DNA from: Streptomyces xanthochromogenes
GTDB lineage: Bacteria > Actinomycetota > Actinomycetes > Streptomycetales > Streptomycetaceae
Direction: 5' to 3'
Assembly: GCF_014650455.1 (NCBI RefSeq)
Contig: NZ_BMUZ01000006.1
Span: forward strand, 248,001-312,000
Length of the DNA stretch: 64,000 nucleotides
The stretch's first letter is position 1, and each line of letters starts with the position of its first letter. The position numbers and the translations under genes are program-made. The notes beneath the pieces were generated by a model. It was given only the letters and a program-made list of their open reading frames with translations, was not told where the DNA came from and made no database searches. This document shows positions 33,456-41,918 of the stretch, one piece after another.

Positions 33456-36245
33456 CTACTGCCTGGCGGTCGCCACTTCCACCGGGCGGGGCTTGAGCGC
33501 GAGGCGGCCCGGCACTGCGGTGGCGACGAGTGCCAGCAAGGCGGCTACCCCCACCACCGTGGCGTAGCCGAGGGGCACGACGGTGGGGGCGGCGCTGCCC
33601 GTCATGCCGATGCTGAACGCGGTCAGGACCGCGAGCGAGATTCCCGAGCCGAGCACCGCCGCGATCAACAGGACGGCCAGTGCCTCGGCCCGGAGCATTC
33701 TCAGGACCTGCCTGCGGGTCGCGCCGGCGAGCCGCAGCATCGCGAACTCGCGGACGCGTTCCGACACGGACATCGCCAGGGTGTTGACGACGGCGATCGC
33801 GGTGAAGGCCAGGACCAGTCCCATCGCGAGGTAGTTGACCTCGGCGTTGCTCTGCTGCTTGTCAGCCTGGATCCCGTCGGCACTCGAACGGGTGAGGACG
33901 GAGATGCCGGGGAACTCCCGGACGCTGCTCGCGAGTTCACTGTGCGTAACGGACGGGCCTGACCGGTCCAGAGAAACGAGGACGGCTGAAGCGAGGGGGT
34001 TGTCCATGTGGCGTGCGAGAAGGTCGTGCGGGAGGGTTACGTCACCGAAGCCGAGCCCGCGGGCATACACGGCGGCGACGGTGAGCGTGGCCGGGGTGCC
34101 GTCACCGAGAGTGAGGCGGAGCCGGCTGCCGGGGTGGAGGCCCAGCCGGTCCGCGGCGAGTTGGCTGACCGCGGCGGAGCGGGCCTCGGTCGCGTTGTCC
34201 GTGCTGAAGCGTTCGATGCTGCCGCTTGTGACATCGGGATTCCACGTCCGGGCCAGACCGCCCGGAGTGACGCCCTGGGCCGCGTACTTGTCGAGGCCGA
34301 CGTGCACCGTGCTGTGGACGATCTCGGTGGCGGCGGCCACACCCGGAAGAGCACGGACCCGGCGCGCCGCTTCGTCCGGCACGCCCGGGCCCTGGGCGGC
34401 CAGCACCCAGTCGGCGCGGATGCCGTCGCGGGTCTGGGCGCGGGCGGCATCGCCGAGGGTGGGCTGGACGAAGAGGACGGTGCAGGTCATACCGATCAGC
34501 AGGGCGAGCGGCGTGGCCGCCGCGGCCATGCGGGCCGCGTTGCCGCGCAGATTGGCGGTGGCGAGCCGGCCACCGGGGCCACTGACGCCGAGCGGGCCCG
34601 AGAGCAGCACCGCCGCGGCCCTGACCACGACCGGCCCGAGCAGGGCGACCGCCACGGAGAGGATCACAACCGACAGGAAGGTGACGGGAGTTGAGGAAGC
34701 CTCTGTGCGCAGCGCGCTCAGCACGGCGACGAGGACCACACCCGCGGTGAGGACTACGAGACCCACGATGATCCGGCCCCGGGCCGGATGGCGCTCCACC
34801 GATGCCTCGGCCATCGCTTCGGCCGGCCGGATGCGCGAGATACGTCGGGCGGAGATTCGGGACGCTCCCCAGGCGGCGAGCAGGGTCGCCGCTACGGCGG
34901 CAGCCATGGGGAAGACACTGACGGCGCGTTCGAGCGTGGCGGGGACGGCGCCCATCTCGACGAATCTGCCGTGCAACCAGGCACCGAGCGGCAGTCCGGC
35001 GAGCGAACCGAGCACCCCCGCGACAGCGCCCACGATCAGGGCCTCGCGGCTGATCAGCCGCCGCATCTGGCGCGGCGTGGCGGCGATCGCGCGCAGCAGG
35101 GCGAGTTCGCGGTGGCGCTGCTGGATGGACAGTGCGAACGTGCCGACGACGACAAGGAGAGCGACCAGGAGAGCGGTCCCTCCGATGGCGCCGCCCAGGG
35201 AGACCAGCTTGACCCGGGCTCCGGCCGCGTCCAGGAACTCGACCGGTCCACGGGCTTCCCCCATGGAAACCTGGGCCGAGCTTCCGGCCAGCGCCTTGCG
35301 GAGGGCATCGGCCAACTGGGCTTGGGTGGTGCCGGTTTCGGGCGTGACGCCGATGGCGGCGATCTGGCCGGGGCGGGCGGCGAGGCGGGCTGCTTCGGCG
35401 GTGGAGAAGAAGAGGGAGGTTTGCTGGTTCAGTCGGCCGCCCGCGCCGGGAGCGGCGATACCCGTGATGGTGTAGGTACGCGGTGACTGGGTCGACTGCA
35501 CGGTCAGCCGGGCGCCGAGCCCGATGTGCGCCCGCGTCGCGAGTGCCTGGTCGATGACGAGGTCGGTGGGGGCGACGGGGGCGCGGCCCTGGGTGAGCTT
35601 GAAGGGGGTGAGGGACGCGGAGTCCCAGCTGTGTCCGTAGGAGGTGCTCGCGGTGTCGGGCCGCAGTTCGGGCGGCGAGTCCGCCCGGCGCGACGCGTCC
35701 ACCGTATTCGTGACATTCGCCCCGCGCGCCGTGCTCCTCACCCTCGCCCCGAGCGACGCACCCGACACATTCGACACGCCCGACGCGCCCTCGGTCCTCG
35801 CGGTGTCCGCCATCTCCGCCGCACCCGAAGCACTCCGCGGGCTCGACGTGCTGGACGAGCTGGGCGTCTTCGACGGCCCGTTGGGGAGCAAAGCCACTGC
35901 CATGAAGGTGAGTTCGGGGGTCGCCGCCTTGACGCCGGGCAGGGCACGGACGGTTTGCAACGTGCTCTCGGGCAGCCACGCGCGTTCGGCCACCGGCTTC
36001 GCCTTGTGCTTGACCCTGGTCCTGCCCTTCTTCTTCTCGACCGTGGTTTGGTAGACGTTCTGGTCGGCGGAGATGACGAGCGGCGCGGCGGCGTAGCGCT
36101 CGGGGGCGATCCTGCCGCGCAGACCGGTTTCGAGGAGGGTGCCACAGGCGGTGATCAGGGCGGCCGCGCACATCAAGGCGATGAGGGAGCCCAGGAATGC
36201 GCCCTTGCGGTGCCGGATGCTCTGCAGGGCGTAACGCAGCATCAT
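33456..36245 (-). CDS. FtsX/MacB-type ABC transporter permease
   Basis: This 929-residue permease starts at ATG 36245, overlapping the TGA of the upstream HTH gene. It has two FtsX modules, each with a large extracellular loop. The first is anchored by YALQSIRHRKGAFLGSLIAL and RHRELALLRAIAATPRQMRR, the second by NYLAMGLVLAFTAIAVVNTL and REFAMLRLAGATRRQVLRML. The first loop carries a Ser-rich insert of about 75 residues (residues 125-200). Such proteins move lipids or peptides, or transmit force, with an ABC ATPase partner. No ATPase gene is adjacent, which is unusual. Confidence 0.9.
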   Translation of the reverse strand: MMLRYALQSIRHRKGAFLGSLIALMCAAALITACGTLLETGLRGRIAPERYAAAPLVISADQNVYQTTVEKKKGRTRVKHKAKPVAERAWLPESTLQTVRALPGVKAATPELTFMAVALLPNGPSKTPSSSSTSSPRSASGAAEMADTARTEGASGVSNVSGASLGARVRSTARGANVTNTVDASRRADSPPELRPDTASTSYGHSWDSASLTPFKLTQGRAPVAPTDLVIDQALATRAHIGLGARLTVQSTQSPRTYTITGIAAPGAGGRLNQQTSLFFSTAEAARLAARPGQIAAIGVTPETGTTQAQLADALRKALAGSSAQVSMGEARGPVEFLDAAGARVKLVSLGGAIGGTALLVALLVVVGTFALSIQQRHRELALLRAIAATPRQMRRLISREALIVGAVAGVLGSLAGLPLGAWLHGRFVEMGAVPATLERAVSVFPMAAAVAATLLAAWGASRISARRISRIRPAEAMAEASVERHPARGRIIVGLVVLTAGVVLVAVLSALRTEASSTPVTFLSVVILSVAVALLGPVVVRAAAVLLSGPLGVSGPGGRLATANLRGNAARMAAAATPLALLIGMTCTVLFVQPTLGDAARAQTRDGIRADWVLAAQGPGVPDEAARRVRALPGVAAATEIVHSTVHVGLDKYAAQGVTPGGLARTWNPDVTSGSIERFSTDNATEARSAAVSQLAADRLGLHPGSRLRLTLGDGTPATLTVAAVYARGLGFGDVTLPHDLLARHMDNPLASAVLVSLDRSGPSVTHSELASSVREFPGISVLTRSSADGIQADKQQSNAEVNYLAMGLVLAFTAIAVVNTLAMSVSERVREFAMLRLAGATRRQVLRMLRAEALAVLLIAAVLGSGISLAVLTAFSIGMTGSAAPTVVPLGYATVVGVAALLALVATAVPGRLALKPRPVEVATARQ

Positions 36246-36811
36246 GACGCGTCCTCGGGGTTGGGCAGAACAGGGAAGGCCATCAGCCGGGTGTGTACGG
36301 TGCGGGCGTCCGGAGGTGTCTGGTCCGGGGAGCGCTTGTAGCGGTTGAGGAGTCCGATGTACTCCTCGAAGAACGCGCCGAGTTCTGCCTCGGTGAGGGT
36401 GATCTCGCTGCGCGAGTAGACGAAGTCGTCGGTGGTGGAGGCTCGTTGGAGGCGTTCGAAGAGTTCGACGTCCGCCGCATAGGCGTGGTGGTTGAGCTCG
36501 TCCATGACGAGGCGCATCTCGGGGGTCTGCCGGCTGCGTGGCGGAAACCGCCGGTCGGCCGGGACGGCCCGCCACCACCGTTCCCGCCGGGGGCTCTGCC
36601 CTTCGGCCTCCTCAACGAATCCGTACCGGGCGAGTTCGCGCAGGTGGTAACTCGTGGCGCCGGTGTTCAGGCGAAGGCTGCGGGCCAGGATGGCCGCGGT
36701 TGCGGGGCCGCCGAGGGTGAGATTCTGGAGGATCTGCTGGCGCCGCGGCTGCGCCAGCGCCTTGAGCGCTGCGAGCTCCACGACCTCGGTGGCGCGGGGT
36801 GTCTGTGCCAT
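36242..36811 (-). CDS. ArsR-like winged-helix transcriptional regulator
   Basis: This 189-residue protein has an N-terminal wHTH (ALKALAQPRRQQILQNLTLG then GPATAAILARSLRLNTGATSYHLRELARYGF) and a C-terminal helical region (ELFERLQRASTTDDFVYSRS). This fits helix-turn-helix-20/ArsR-like regulators common before ABC exporters in streptomycetes. Translation is coupled to the permease through an ATGA overlap at 36242-36245, so it probably controls that export system. ATG 36811 is preferred; 12 earlier codons are possible. Confidence 0.85.
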   Translation of the reverse strand: MAQTPRATEVVELAALKALAQPRRQQILQNLTLGGPATAAILARSLRLNTGATSYHLRELARYGFVEEAEGQSPRRERWWRAVPADRRFPPRSRQTPEMRLVMDELNHHAYAADVELFERLQRASTTDDFVYSRSEITLTEAELGAFFEEYIGLLNRYKRSPDQTPPDARTVHTRLMAFPVLPNPEDAS

Positions 36812-37010
36812 GCGTACACAGTCGTCGGCGCACAGGTTCCTGTGCACTGGAGCGTCCCGGCGTCCTGAGGGTGGGGGTAACCCCCCGCAGGGCTGCCTTG
36901 CCCCGGGGCGTGCCGCCTCGGGACAGACCCGATCACAGCGTCGGCGCCGGGGCTGTCCTGCGATGTGCGACAGGGCCCCTGGGGTGTGACCTTCGGCGCG
37001 GGACCTGCGT

Positions 37011-37124
37011 CGGAGGCCGGGCGGATGGCGTTGTCAGCCCCCGGCGGAGGCCGGGCAGATGAGGTTGTCAGCCCCCGGCGGAGGCCGGGCGGATGGGGTT
37101 GTCAGCGCCCGGCGGAGGCCGCGG
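37011..37124. repeat. 34-bp tandem repeat, three full copies and one partial
   Basis: Copies start at 37011, 37045 and 37079 with unit beginning CGGAGGCCGGGCGGATGG and continuing to GTTGTCAG(C/G)CCCCGG. A fourth begins at 37113 inside the 3' end of the histidine kinase gene. On the minus strand each unit repeats the kinase's last codons and stop (GCCTCCGCCGGGCGCTGA). Each unit also contains a short GCCCCCGGC/GCCGGGC hairpin. The array looks like a duplication of the gene terminus. Confidence 0.85.
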
Positions 37125-38220
37125 GGAGGGTGAGTTCGAAACGGCAGCCGCCGGCCACGTTGCGTACCTCGGCGCGTCCGGAGTGGGCCTCCACTATGCC
37201 GCGGACGATAGCGAGGCCGAGGCCGGCTCCGCCGGGCGGGGTACGCGCCTCGGTACCGCGCCAGCCGGTGTCGAAGACACGCGGCAGGTCGGCGTCGGGA
37301 ATGCCACCGCAGCCGTCCGTGACGGAGAGGGTGACCGCGCCGTCGCGGTCCTCTGCGGCGACCGCGACGGTGCCGTCTGCCGGGGTGTGCCGGATGGCGT
37401 TGACCAGCAGGTTGGCGAGTACCCTGGTCATCTCCTTGCCGTCCACCTCGACGGGCACGGCGTCCACGCGCTCACCCACGAGGCGTACTCTGTGTTCGCG
37501 GGCCAATGGGTCCGCACCGGCCAGTGCGTCACCGATCAGGTCGTGGACGGACATGCGGGCGGGGTTGAGCGAGAGTGCTCCGGCGTGGATGCGCGAGAGC
37601 TCGAAGAGGTCGCCCACCATGGAGTTGAGGCGTTCGACCTCGGTTCTGATCTGGCGGAAGTAGCGGTCCGGGTCCTTGGCCATGCCGTCTTCCAGGGCCT
37701 CGGCCATCGCGCGGAGACCCGCGAGCGGGGTGCGCAGGTCGTGAGAGATCCAGGCAACGAGTTCACGGCGTGAGGTTTCCAGCGCCCGTTCCCGTTCGCG
37801 CGACTCGGTCAGTTTGGCACTGGTGGCGGCCAACTCGCGGCTCAGCGCGGCGAGTTCGGCGGTCGCGGGGCCTGCCGGGGCGTCGAAACTGCCACCGTCG
37901 CCGAACGAGCGAGTGGCCAGGGCAAGTCGGTGGCTGCTGGCCACGACGCGTCGGCCGAGCAGCAGCGCGGTCACCAGGGAGGCGACCGCGGCCATGGCGA
38001 CGACCACGGTCACCACGGTCAGGTCGTGGGAGTTCAGGAGCATCGCACGGGCCACGGCCAGCGTGCCGGCCAGCATCGCGAGGACCGCCACGGCCGCGAC
38101 GACGGCCACGGACGCGGTGAGCGAACGGTGGCGAAGCAGCCGCAGGGCCATCGCCCCGGCGAGACCGGCGGCCGCGGCGCCGAGGAAGGCGTACAGCGCG
38201 ATGAGGAGGATGTCACCCAT
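37102..38220 (-). CDS. sensor histidine kinase
   Basis: This 372-residue membrane kinase has two transmembrane segments (residues 1-25 and 36-90 region), then HAMP-like sequence at about 90-145. A HisKA domain carries His160 (ELVAWISHDLRTPLAGLRAM), and an HATPase domain has NLLVNAIRHTPADG and GAGLGLAIVRGIVEAHSGRA. It autophosphorylates His160 and passes phosphate to the upstream response regulator. Its start overlaps that gene by 8 bases. The signal is unknown. No large extracellular sensor domain is present, so it probably senses the membrane itself. Confidence 0.93.
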   Translation of the reverse strand: MGDILLIALYAFLGAAAAGLAGAMALRLLRHRSLTASVAVVAAVAVLAMLAGTLAVARAMLLNSHDLTVVTVVVAMAAVASLVTALLLGRRVVASSHRLALATRSFGDGGSFDAPAGPATAELAALSRELAATSAKLTESRERERALETSRRELVAWISHDLRTPLAGLRAMAEALEDGMAKDPDRYFRQIRTEVERLNSMVGDLFELSRIHAGALSLNPARMSVHDLIGDALAGADPLAREHRVRLVGERVDAVPVEVDGKEMTRVLANLLVNAIRHTPADGTVAVAAEDRDGAVTLSVTDGCGGIPDADLPRVFDTGWRGTEARTPPGGAGLGLAIVRGIVEAHSGRAEVRNVAGGCRFELTLPAASAGR

Positions 38221-39388
38221 GGTCGGCTACCTGACGCAGGCCGATGTCGAGCCCCGCCCGCCTCGGTGCTGCGTCGCCCGGGCGCACGCCGCCCGGCCCC
38301 AGCGGCCCCACGCCGACCGGCCCCACGCCGCTCGGTCCAACCCCATTCGGCCCGGCACCGGTCGGCCCGGCACCGGTCAGAGCGGCGTGAGTCGCCACAG
38401 CATCAGTCGCCACGGCCGCACCGCGCCCAGCCCCATTCAGCCCGGCCGCGCCAGATCCGGCCCCCCTCAACTCGGCCTCGCCCAGTCCGGCCTCGCCCAG
38501 GTCGATGCCACTCCGCCCGGCAGCACCCGCCGACGCATCGACTGTCCCGGCGCCACTCGGCTCAACGCCACTCGTCCCGGTCGAGCTCGCGCTCGCGGCC
38601 ACCGTCACGTCCGGGGCCACCCCAACGTCCGCGACCACTGCCACGTCCGCGGGCGGCTCCGCGCCCATCCCCGTCGTCGGGTGCGCCGCCGTCTGCGACT
38701 CGGCCTCGAAGCGGTAGCCGACTCCCCACACCGTGCGGATCAGGGCCGGCTTGGCCGGGTCGGATTCGATCTTGCCGCGCAGGCGGCGTACGTGGACGGT
38801 GACCGTCGACAGGTCGCCGAACTCCCAGCCCCACACCTCGTGCATCAGCCGCTCCCGGGTGATGGCCTCGCCGGGGCGGTCCAGAAGATAGGCCAGCAGG
38901 TCGAACTCCCGCAGCGTCAGGGCGAGTTCGCGACCGTCCTTCGCCGCGGTGCGGGCGGCCGGGTCGAGGGTGATGCCGGAGCGGGACACCGGCGGCCCCG
39001 GGCGTGCGACAGCGGCGCGGGCCCGGCGCAGAACGGACTCGACCCGCAGGACGAGTTCACGCGGGCTGAAGGGTTTCGTCACATAGTCGTCCGCACCTAT
39101 CTCCAGACCGAGGATGCGGTCGTCCTCGTCGCCGCGAGCGGTCAGCATGATCACGGGCACCGGAGCCGTCGCGCGCAGGCGGCGGCAGACCTCAAGACCG
39201 TCCATGCCCGGCAGCATCAGGTCGAGCACCACCAGGTCCGGGCGGCGCGCGGCAGCCGCGCGCAGGGCGGCGGGGCCGTCGACGGCGAGGTCGACGGCAT
39301 GGCCCGCGCGTTCCAGGTAGCCGGTGACGACCTCGGCTACGGTCGGATCGTCATCGACGACCAGGATGCGGCTCTCGGTGCTGTGCAT
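38213..39388 (-). CDS. OmpR/PhoB-family response regulator with a repetitive C-terminal tail
   Basis: This 391-residue protein has a receiver domain (residues 5-118; phospho-acceptor Asp56 in VVLDLMLPG, Lys105 in YVTKPF) and a winged-helix DNA-binding domain ending at VWGVGYRFEAES near residue 234. Family members normally stop there. Here about 155 residues of Gly/Ala/Val-rich repeats follow (TGAGPTGAGPNGVGPSGVGP, GIDLGEAGLGEAELRGAG) before the stop, which overlaps the kinase start. ATG 39388 has GAGGG eight bases upstream. It regulates unknown genes with its kinase partner. Confidence 0.9.
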   Translation of the reverse strand: MHSTESRILVVDDDPTVAEVVTGYLERAGHAVDLAVDGPAALRAAAARRPDLVVLDLMLPGMDGLEVCRRLRATAPVPVIMLTARGDEDDRILGLEIGADDYVTKPFSPRELVLRVESVLRRARAAVARPGPPVSRSGITLDPAARTAAKDGRELALTLREFDLLAYLLDRPGEAITRERLMHEVWGWEFGDLSTVTVHVRRLRGKIESDPAKPALIRTVWGVGYRFEAESQTAAHPTTGMGAEPPADVAVVADVGVAPDVTVAASASSTGTSGVEPSGAGTVDASAGAAGRSGIDLGEAGLGEAELRGAGSGAAGLNGAGRGAAVATDAVATHAALTGAGPTGAGPNGVGPSGVGPVGVGPLGPGGVRPGDAAPRRAGLDIGLRQVADHG

Positions 39389-39512
39389 GGCATCCACCCT
39401 CGCACCGCGCGCAGGCGTCCGTCAGCTCCGGGTGGGCCCCGACCGGGGGACGTCCGCGTTTCGTAAGAACCCGATGTCTGTTTTGCCCGGTTTGAATTCG
39501 TACGGTGAGGGC

Positions 39513-40277
39513 GTGACTGAATCCCCCTCCGCAACCCCCGGGTCGCCGCCTCCCGTTCCCCCTCCGACTCCCCCCTCCGCGCCGCGAGGGTTGGTCGCGG
39601 ACGTGGTGCTTCCCTGCCTCGACGAGGCCGAGGCACTTCCCTGGGTGCTGGCCCGCATCCCGGACGGCTGGCGAGCCGTCGTGGTCGACAACGGCTCGTC
39701 GGACGGTTCGTCCGAAGTGGCCCGCTCGCTCGGCGCGACCGTTGTCCACGAGCCCCGCCGGGGCTTCGGCGCGGCCTGTCACGCCGGGCTGCTCGCCGCC
39801 GAGGCCGAGTACGTCTGCTTCTGCGACTGCGACGCCTCCCTCGATCCGGCCGAGCTCGTCCGCTACGTACGGGACGTGGCGTCCGGCACCGCGGATCTGG
39901 TGCTCGGCCGACGGCGGCCGCAGGGTCCCGGCGCCTGGCCACCGCACGCACGCGCCGGGAACCTGGCCCTGGCCCGGATGCTGCGGCGGCGCACCGGACT
40001 CCGGCTGCACGACCTCGGCCCGCTGCGGGCGGCACGCCGCGAGGCGCTGCTCGGGCTCGGCCTCACCGACCGGCGCAGCGGCTACCCGCTGCAGATGGTG
40101 GTCCGCGCGGCGGACGCGGGGTGGCGGGTGGCGGAGTACGACGTGCCCTATCTGCCGCGCACCGGTAAGTCCAAGGTGACCGGAACATGGCGGGGCACCT
40201 GGCACGCGGTGCGGGACATGCGCAAGGTGCTGGCCGAGCCCGCGGTGGCCGAGCGCGTTCCGGCAGGCGTGCGATGA
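39513..40277 (+). CDS. family 2 glycosyltransferase
   Basis: This 254-residue GT2 enzyme has ADVVLPCLDEAEALPWVLAR and VVVDNGSSDGSSEVARSLGA (nucleotide site). The DxD metal motif is in YVCFCDCDASLD, followed by DLVLGRRRPQGPGAWPPHAR. It probably transfers a sugar to a polyprenyl phosphate or small acceptor, as related DPM1-like enzymes do. The Pro/Ser-rich N-terminus before residue 25 (SPPPVPPPTPPSAP) is low complexity. GTG 39513 is chosen; an ATG 39 bases earlier lacks a ribosome site. It is the first gene of a three-gene operon. Confidence 0.85.
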   Translation: MTESPSATPGSPPPVPPPTPPSAPRGLVADVVLPCLDEAEALPWVLARIPDGWRAVVVDNGSSDGSSEVARSLGATVVHEPRRGFGAACHAGLLAAEAEYVCFCDCDASLDPAELVRYVRDVASGTADLVLGRRRPQGPGAWPPHARAGNLALARMLRRRTGLRLHDLGPLRAARREALLGLGLTDRRSGYPLQMVVRAADAGWRVAEYDVPYLPRTGKSKVTGTWRGTWHAVRDMRKVLAEPAVAERVPAGVR

Positions 40278-41008
40278 GCGGCGCGGCAGACGGGCGGGCC
40301 TCGGACACGACGCTGATCGTCCTGGCGAAGGCGCCGGTGCCCGGCCGGGTCAAGACGCGGCTCACTCCGCCGTACACCCCGCAGGAGGCGGCGCGCATCG
40401 CCGAGGCCTCGCTCGCCGACACCCTCGACGCGGCGCTCGCCACCCCCGTACGCAGAAGGGTCCTGGTCCTCGACGGCGAGGCGGGGCCGTGGCTTCCGCC
40501 GGGCTTCGAGGTCCTGCCGCAGTGCGCGGGAGGTCTGGACGAGCGGATCGCGGCGGCTTTCGCGGCGTGCTCCGGGCCCGCACTGCTGATCGGCATGGAC
40601 ACCCCGCAGGTGAGCCCGGCCCTGCTCGCGCCCGCGCTCGCCGATCCCCGCCCCGGCGAGGCGTGGTTCGGGCCGGCCGAGGACGGCGGGTTCTGGGCGC
40701 TCGGCCTGACCGACCCCGACCCCGCCCTGCTGCTCGGGGTGCCGATGTCGGTGGCCGAGACCGGGCGCGTCCAGCGTCAGCGGCTGGTCGACGCCGGGCT
40801 CGTGGTGCGCGAGCTGGCGTGGCTGCGGGATGTGGACACCGCCCGGGATGCCCGCCTGGTCGCGGAGCTCGCGCCGCTGGGCCGATTCGCCCGGGCCCTC
40901 GATGCGGGCCGCCCGGTGACTACCGGCCCCGAGCCTCACCCGCCGGCGCCGCTCGCGGCCGTGTCCGGCCAGGGCGCGCCTTCGACACCCTGGCCGCACG
41001 CATGGTGA
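40274..41008 (+). CDS. DUF2064/TIGR04282 glycosyltransferase-like protein
   Basis: This 244-residue protein starts at ATG 40274, overlapping the glycosyltransferase stop (ATGA). It has a nucleotidyltransferase-like GT-A fold: TLIVLAKAPVPGRVKTRLTP, then LLIGMDTPQVSPALLAPAL and WFGPAEDGGFWALGL. Family members are annotated as arsenosugar-type glycosyltransferases or DUF2064. The function here is unproven. The overlap with both neighbours shows translational coupling, so the three enzymes probably act in one pathway. Confidence 0.87.
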   Translation: MSGAADGRASDTTLIVLAKAPVPGRVKTRLTPPYTPQEAARIAEASLADTLDAALATPVRRRVLVLDGEAGPWLPPGFEVLPQCAGGLDERIAAAFAACSGPALLIGMDTPQVSPALLAPALADPRPGEAWFGPAEDGGFWALGLTDPDPALLLGVPMSVAETGRVQRQRLVDAGLVVRELAWLRDVDTARDARLVAELAPLGRFARALDAGRPVTTGPEPHPPAPLAAVSGQGAPSTPWPHAW

Positions 41009-41670
41009 GAGCGCTCTCAGCCCCCGCCGCTGCTCCGGCCGCCTGGCATGCCGACCCCTATACCGACGCCCTGCGCTCCGGGCGTGGCCCGCTGTTCCTG
41101 CGCAGACCCGACGGCTGGCTGCTGCCGCTCGACGTCGAACGCTGGTGTGCGGAACCGGACTTGGCGGACCGGACGGTGCTGCGGCGCTGCCGGGGCACGG
41201 TCCTGGACATCGGCTGCGGGCCCGGCCGCCTGGTGGCCGCGCTCGCCGCCGACGGAGTCGCGGCCCTGGGCGTCGACGTGAGCCCCGAAGCGGTCCGCCG
41301 CACCCGCGACTGGGGCGGCAGCGCCCTGTGCCGCTCGGTCTTCGACCGGCTGCCGGGCGAGGGCCGCTGGGACACCGCACTGCTCATGGACGGCAACGTG
41401 GGGATCGGCGGCGACCCGGCGAAGCTGCTCGACCGGATCGCTCAACTCGTCGTATCTGACGGCATGTTGATCGTTGAGACGGCTCCGTACGAGATCGACG
41501 AGCGACTCCGGGTCCGGGTCTCCGGCGCGCACGGGGCGGTGGGCGGGGACTTCCCCTGGGCACGGCTCGGTACAGCCGCGTTGCTGTCCTGCGCCCGTCC
41601 CCTGGGCTGGCGTCCGGCCGGGCGCTGGACCTCGGCGGGCCGCCCGTTCGTGGCCCTTCGGCGCGGTTAG
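41002..41670 (+). CDS. class I SAM-dependent methyltransferase
   Basis: This 222-residue protein has motif I VLDIGCGPGRLVAALAADGV, GVDVSPEAVRRTRD and DTALLMDGNVGIGGDPAKLL. Its start overlaps the DUF2064 gene by 7 bases. In other streptomycetes the glycosyltransferase, DUF2064, methyltransferase and a molybdopterin oxidoreductase commonly sit side by side. The last of these is 4.5 kb away here, with a peptidase and its regulator between. The palindrome TGAGAGCGCTCTCA covers codons 2-6. Confidence 0.87.
   Translation: MVRALSAPAAAPAAWHADPYTDALRSGRGPLFLRRPDGWLLPLDVERWCAEPDLADRTVLRRCRGTVLDIGCGPGRLVAALAADGVAALGVDVSPEAVRRTRDWGGSALCRSVFDRLPGEGRWDTALLMDGNVGIGGDPAKLLDRIAQLVVSDGMLIVETAPYEIDERLRVRVSGAHGAVGGDFPWARLGTAALLSCARPLGWRPAGRWTSAGRPFVALRRG
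41006..41019. promoter_or_regulatory. perfect 14-bp palindrome TGAGAGCGCTCTCA at gene overlap
   Basis: The palindrome begins with the TGA stop of the DUF2064 gene and lies inside the first codons of the methyltransferase. It matches LacI-family operator shape (central CG, TGGGAGCGCTCCCA in CebR) but its location inside an operon makes a regulatory role doubtful. Confidence 0.5.
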
Positions 41671-41720
41671 GGGAAGGCGCCGGTACGACGTGCGAAGGGG
41701 CGGGGCGGGGATCCACCCCA

Positions 41721-41893
41721 CGGGATTCCCCTCCCGTGGGATTCCCCTCCCGTGGGAGTTCCATCCCGTGGGAGTTCCATCCCGTGAGGGTTTGATCCCG
41801 TGGGAGTTCCATCCCGTGGGGGTTTGATCCCGTGGGGGTTTGATCCCGTGGGGGTTTGATCCCGTGGGGGGGTCGATCCCGTGGGGTTCAACC
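41721..41893. repeat. 15-17-bp tandem array (GATCCCGTGGGGGTTT)n
   Basis: About eleven units fill the space between the convergent methyltransferase and S53 genes. The last ones are near identical (GATCCCGTGGGGGTTT at 41826, 41842 and 41858), earlier ones vary (CCATCCCGTGGGAGTT, CCCCTCCCGTGGGATT). No hairpin terminator is seen here otherwise. Confidence 0.88.
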
Positions 41894-41918
41894 CCGCCCC
41901 GCCCCGCGCGTGTTGAGG

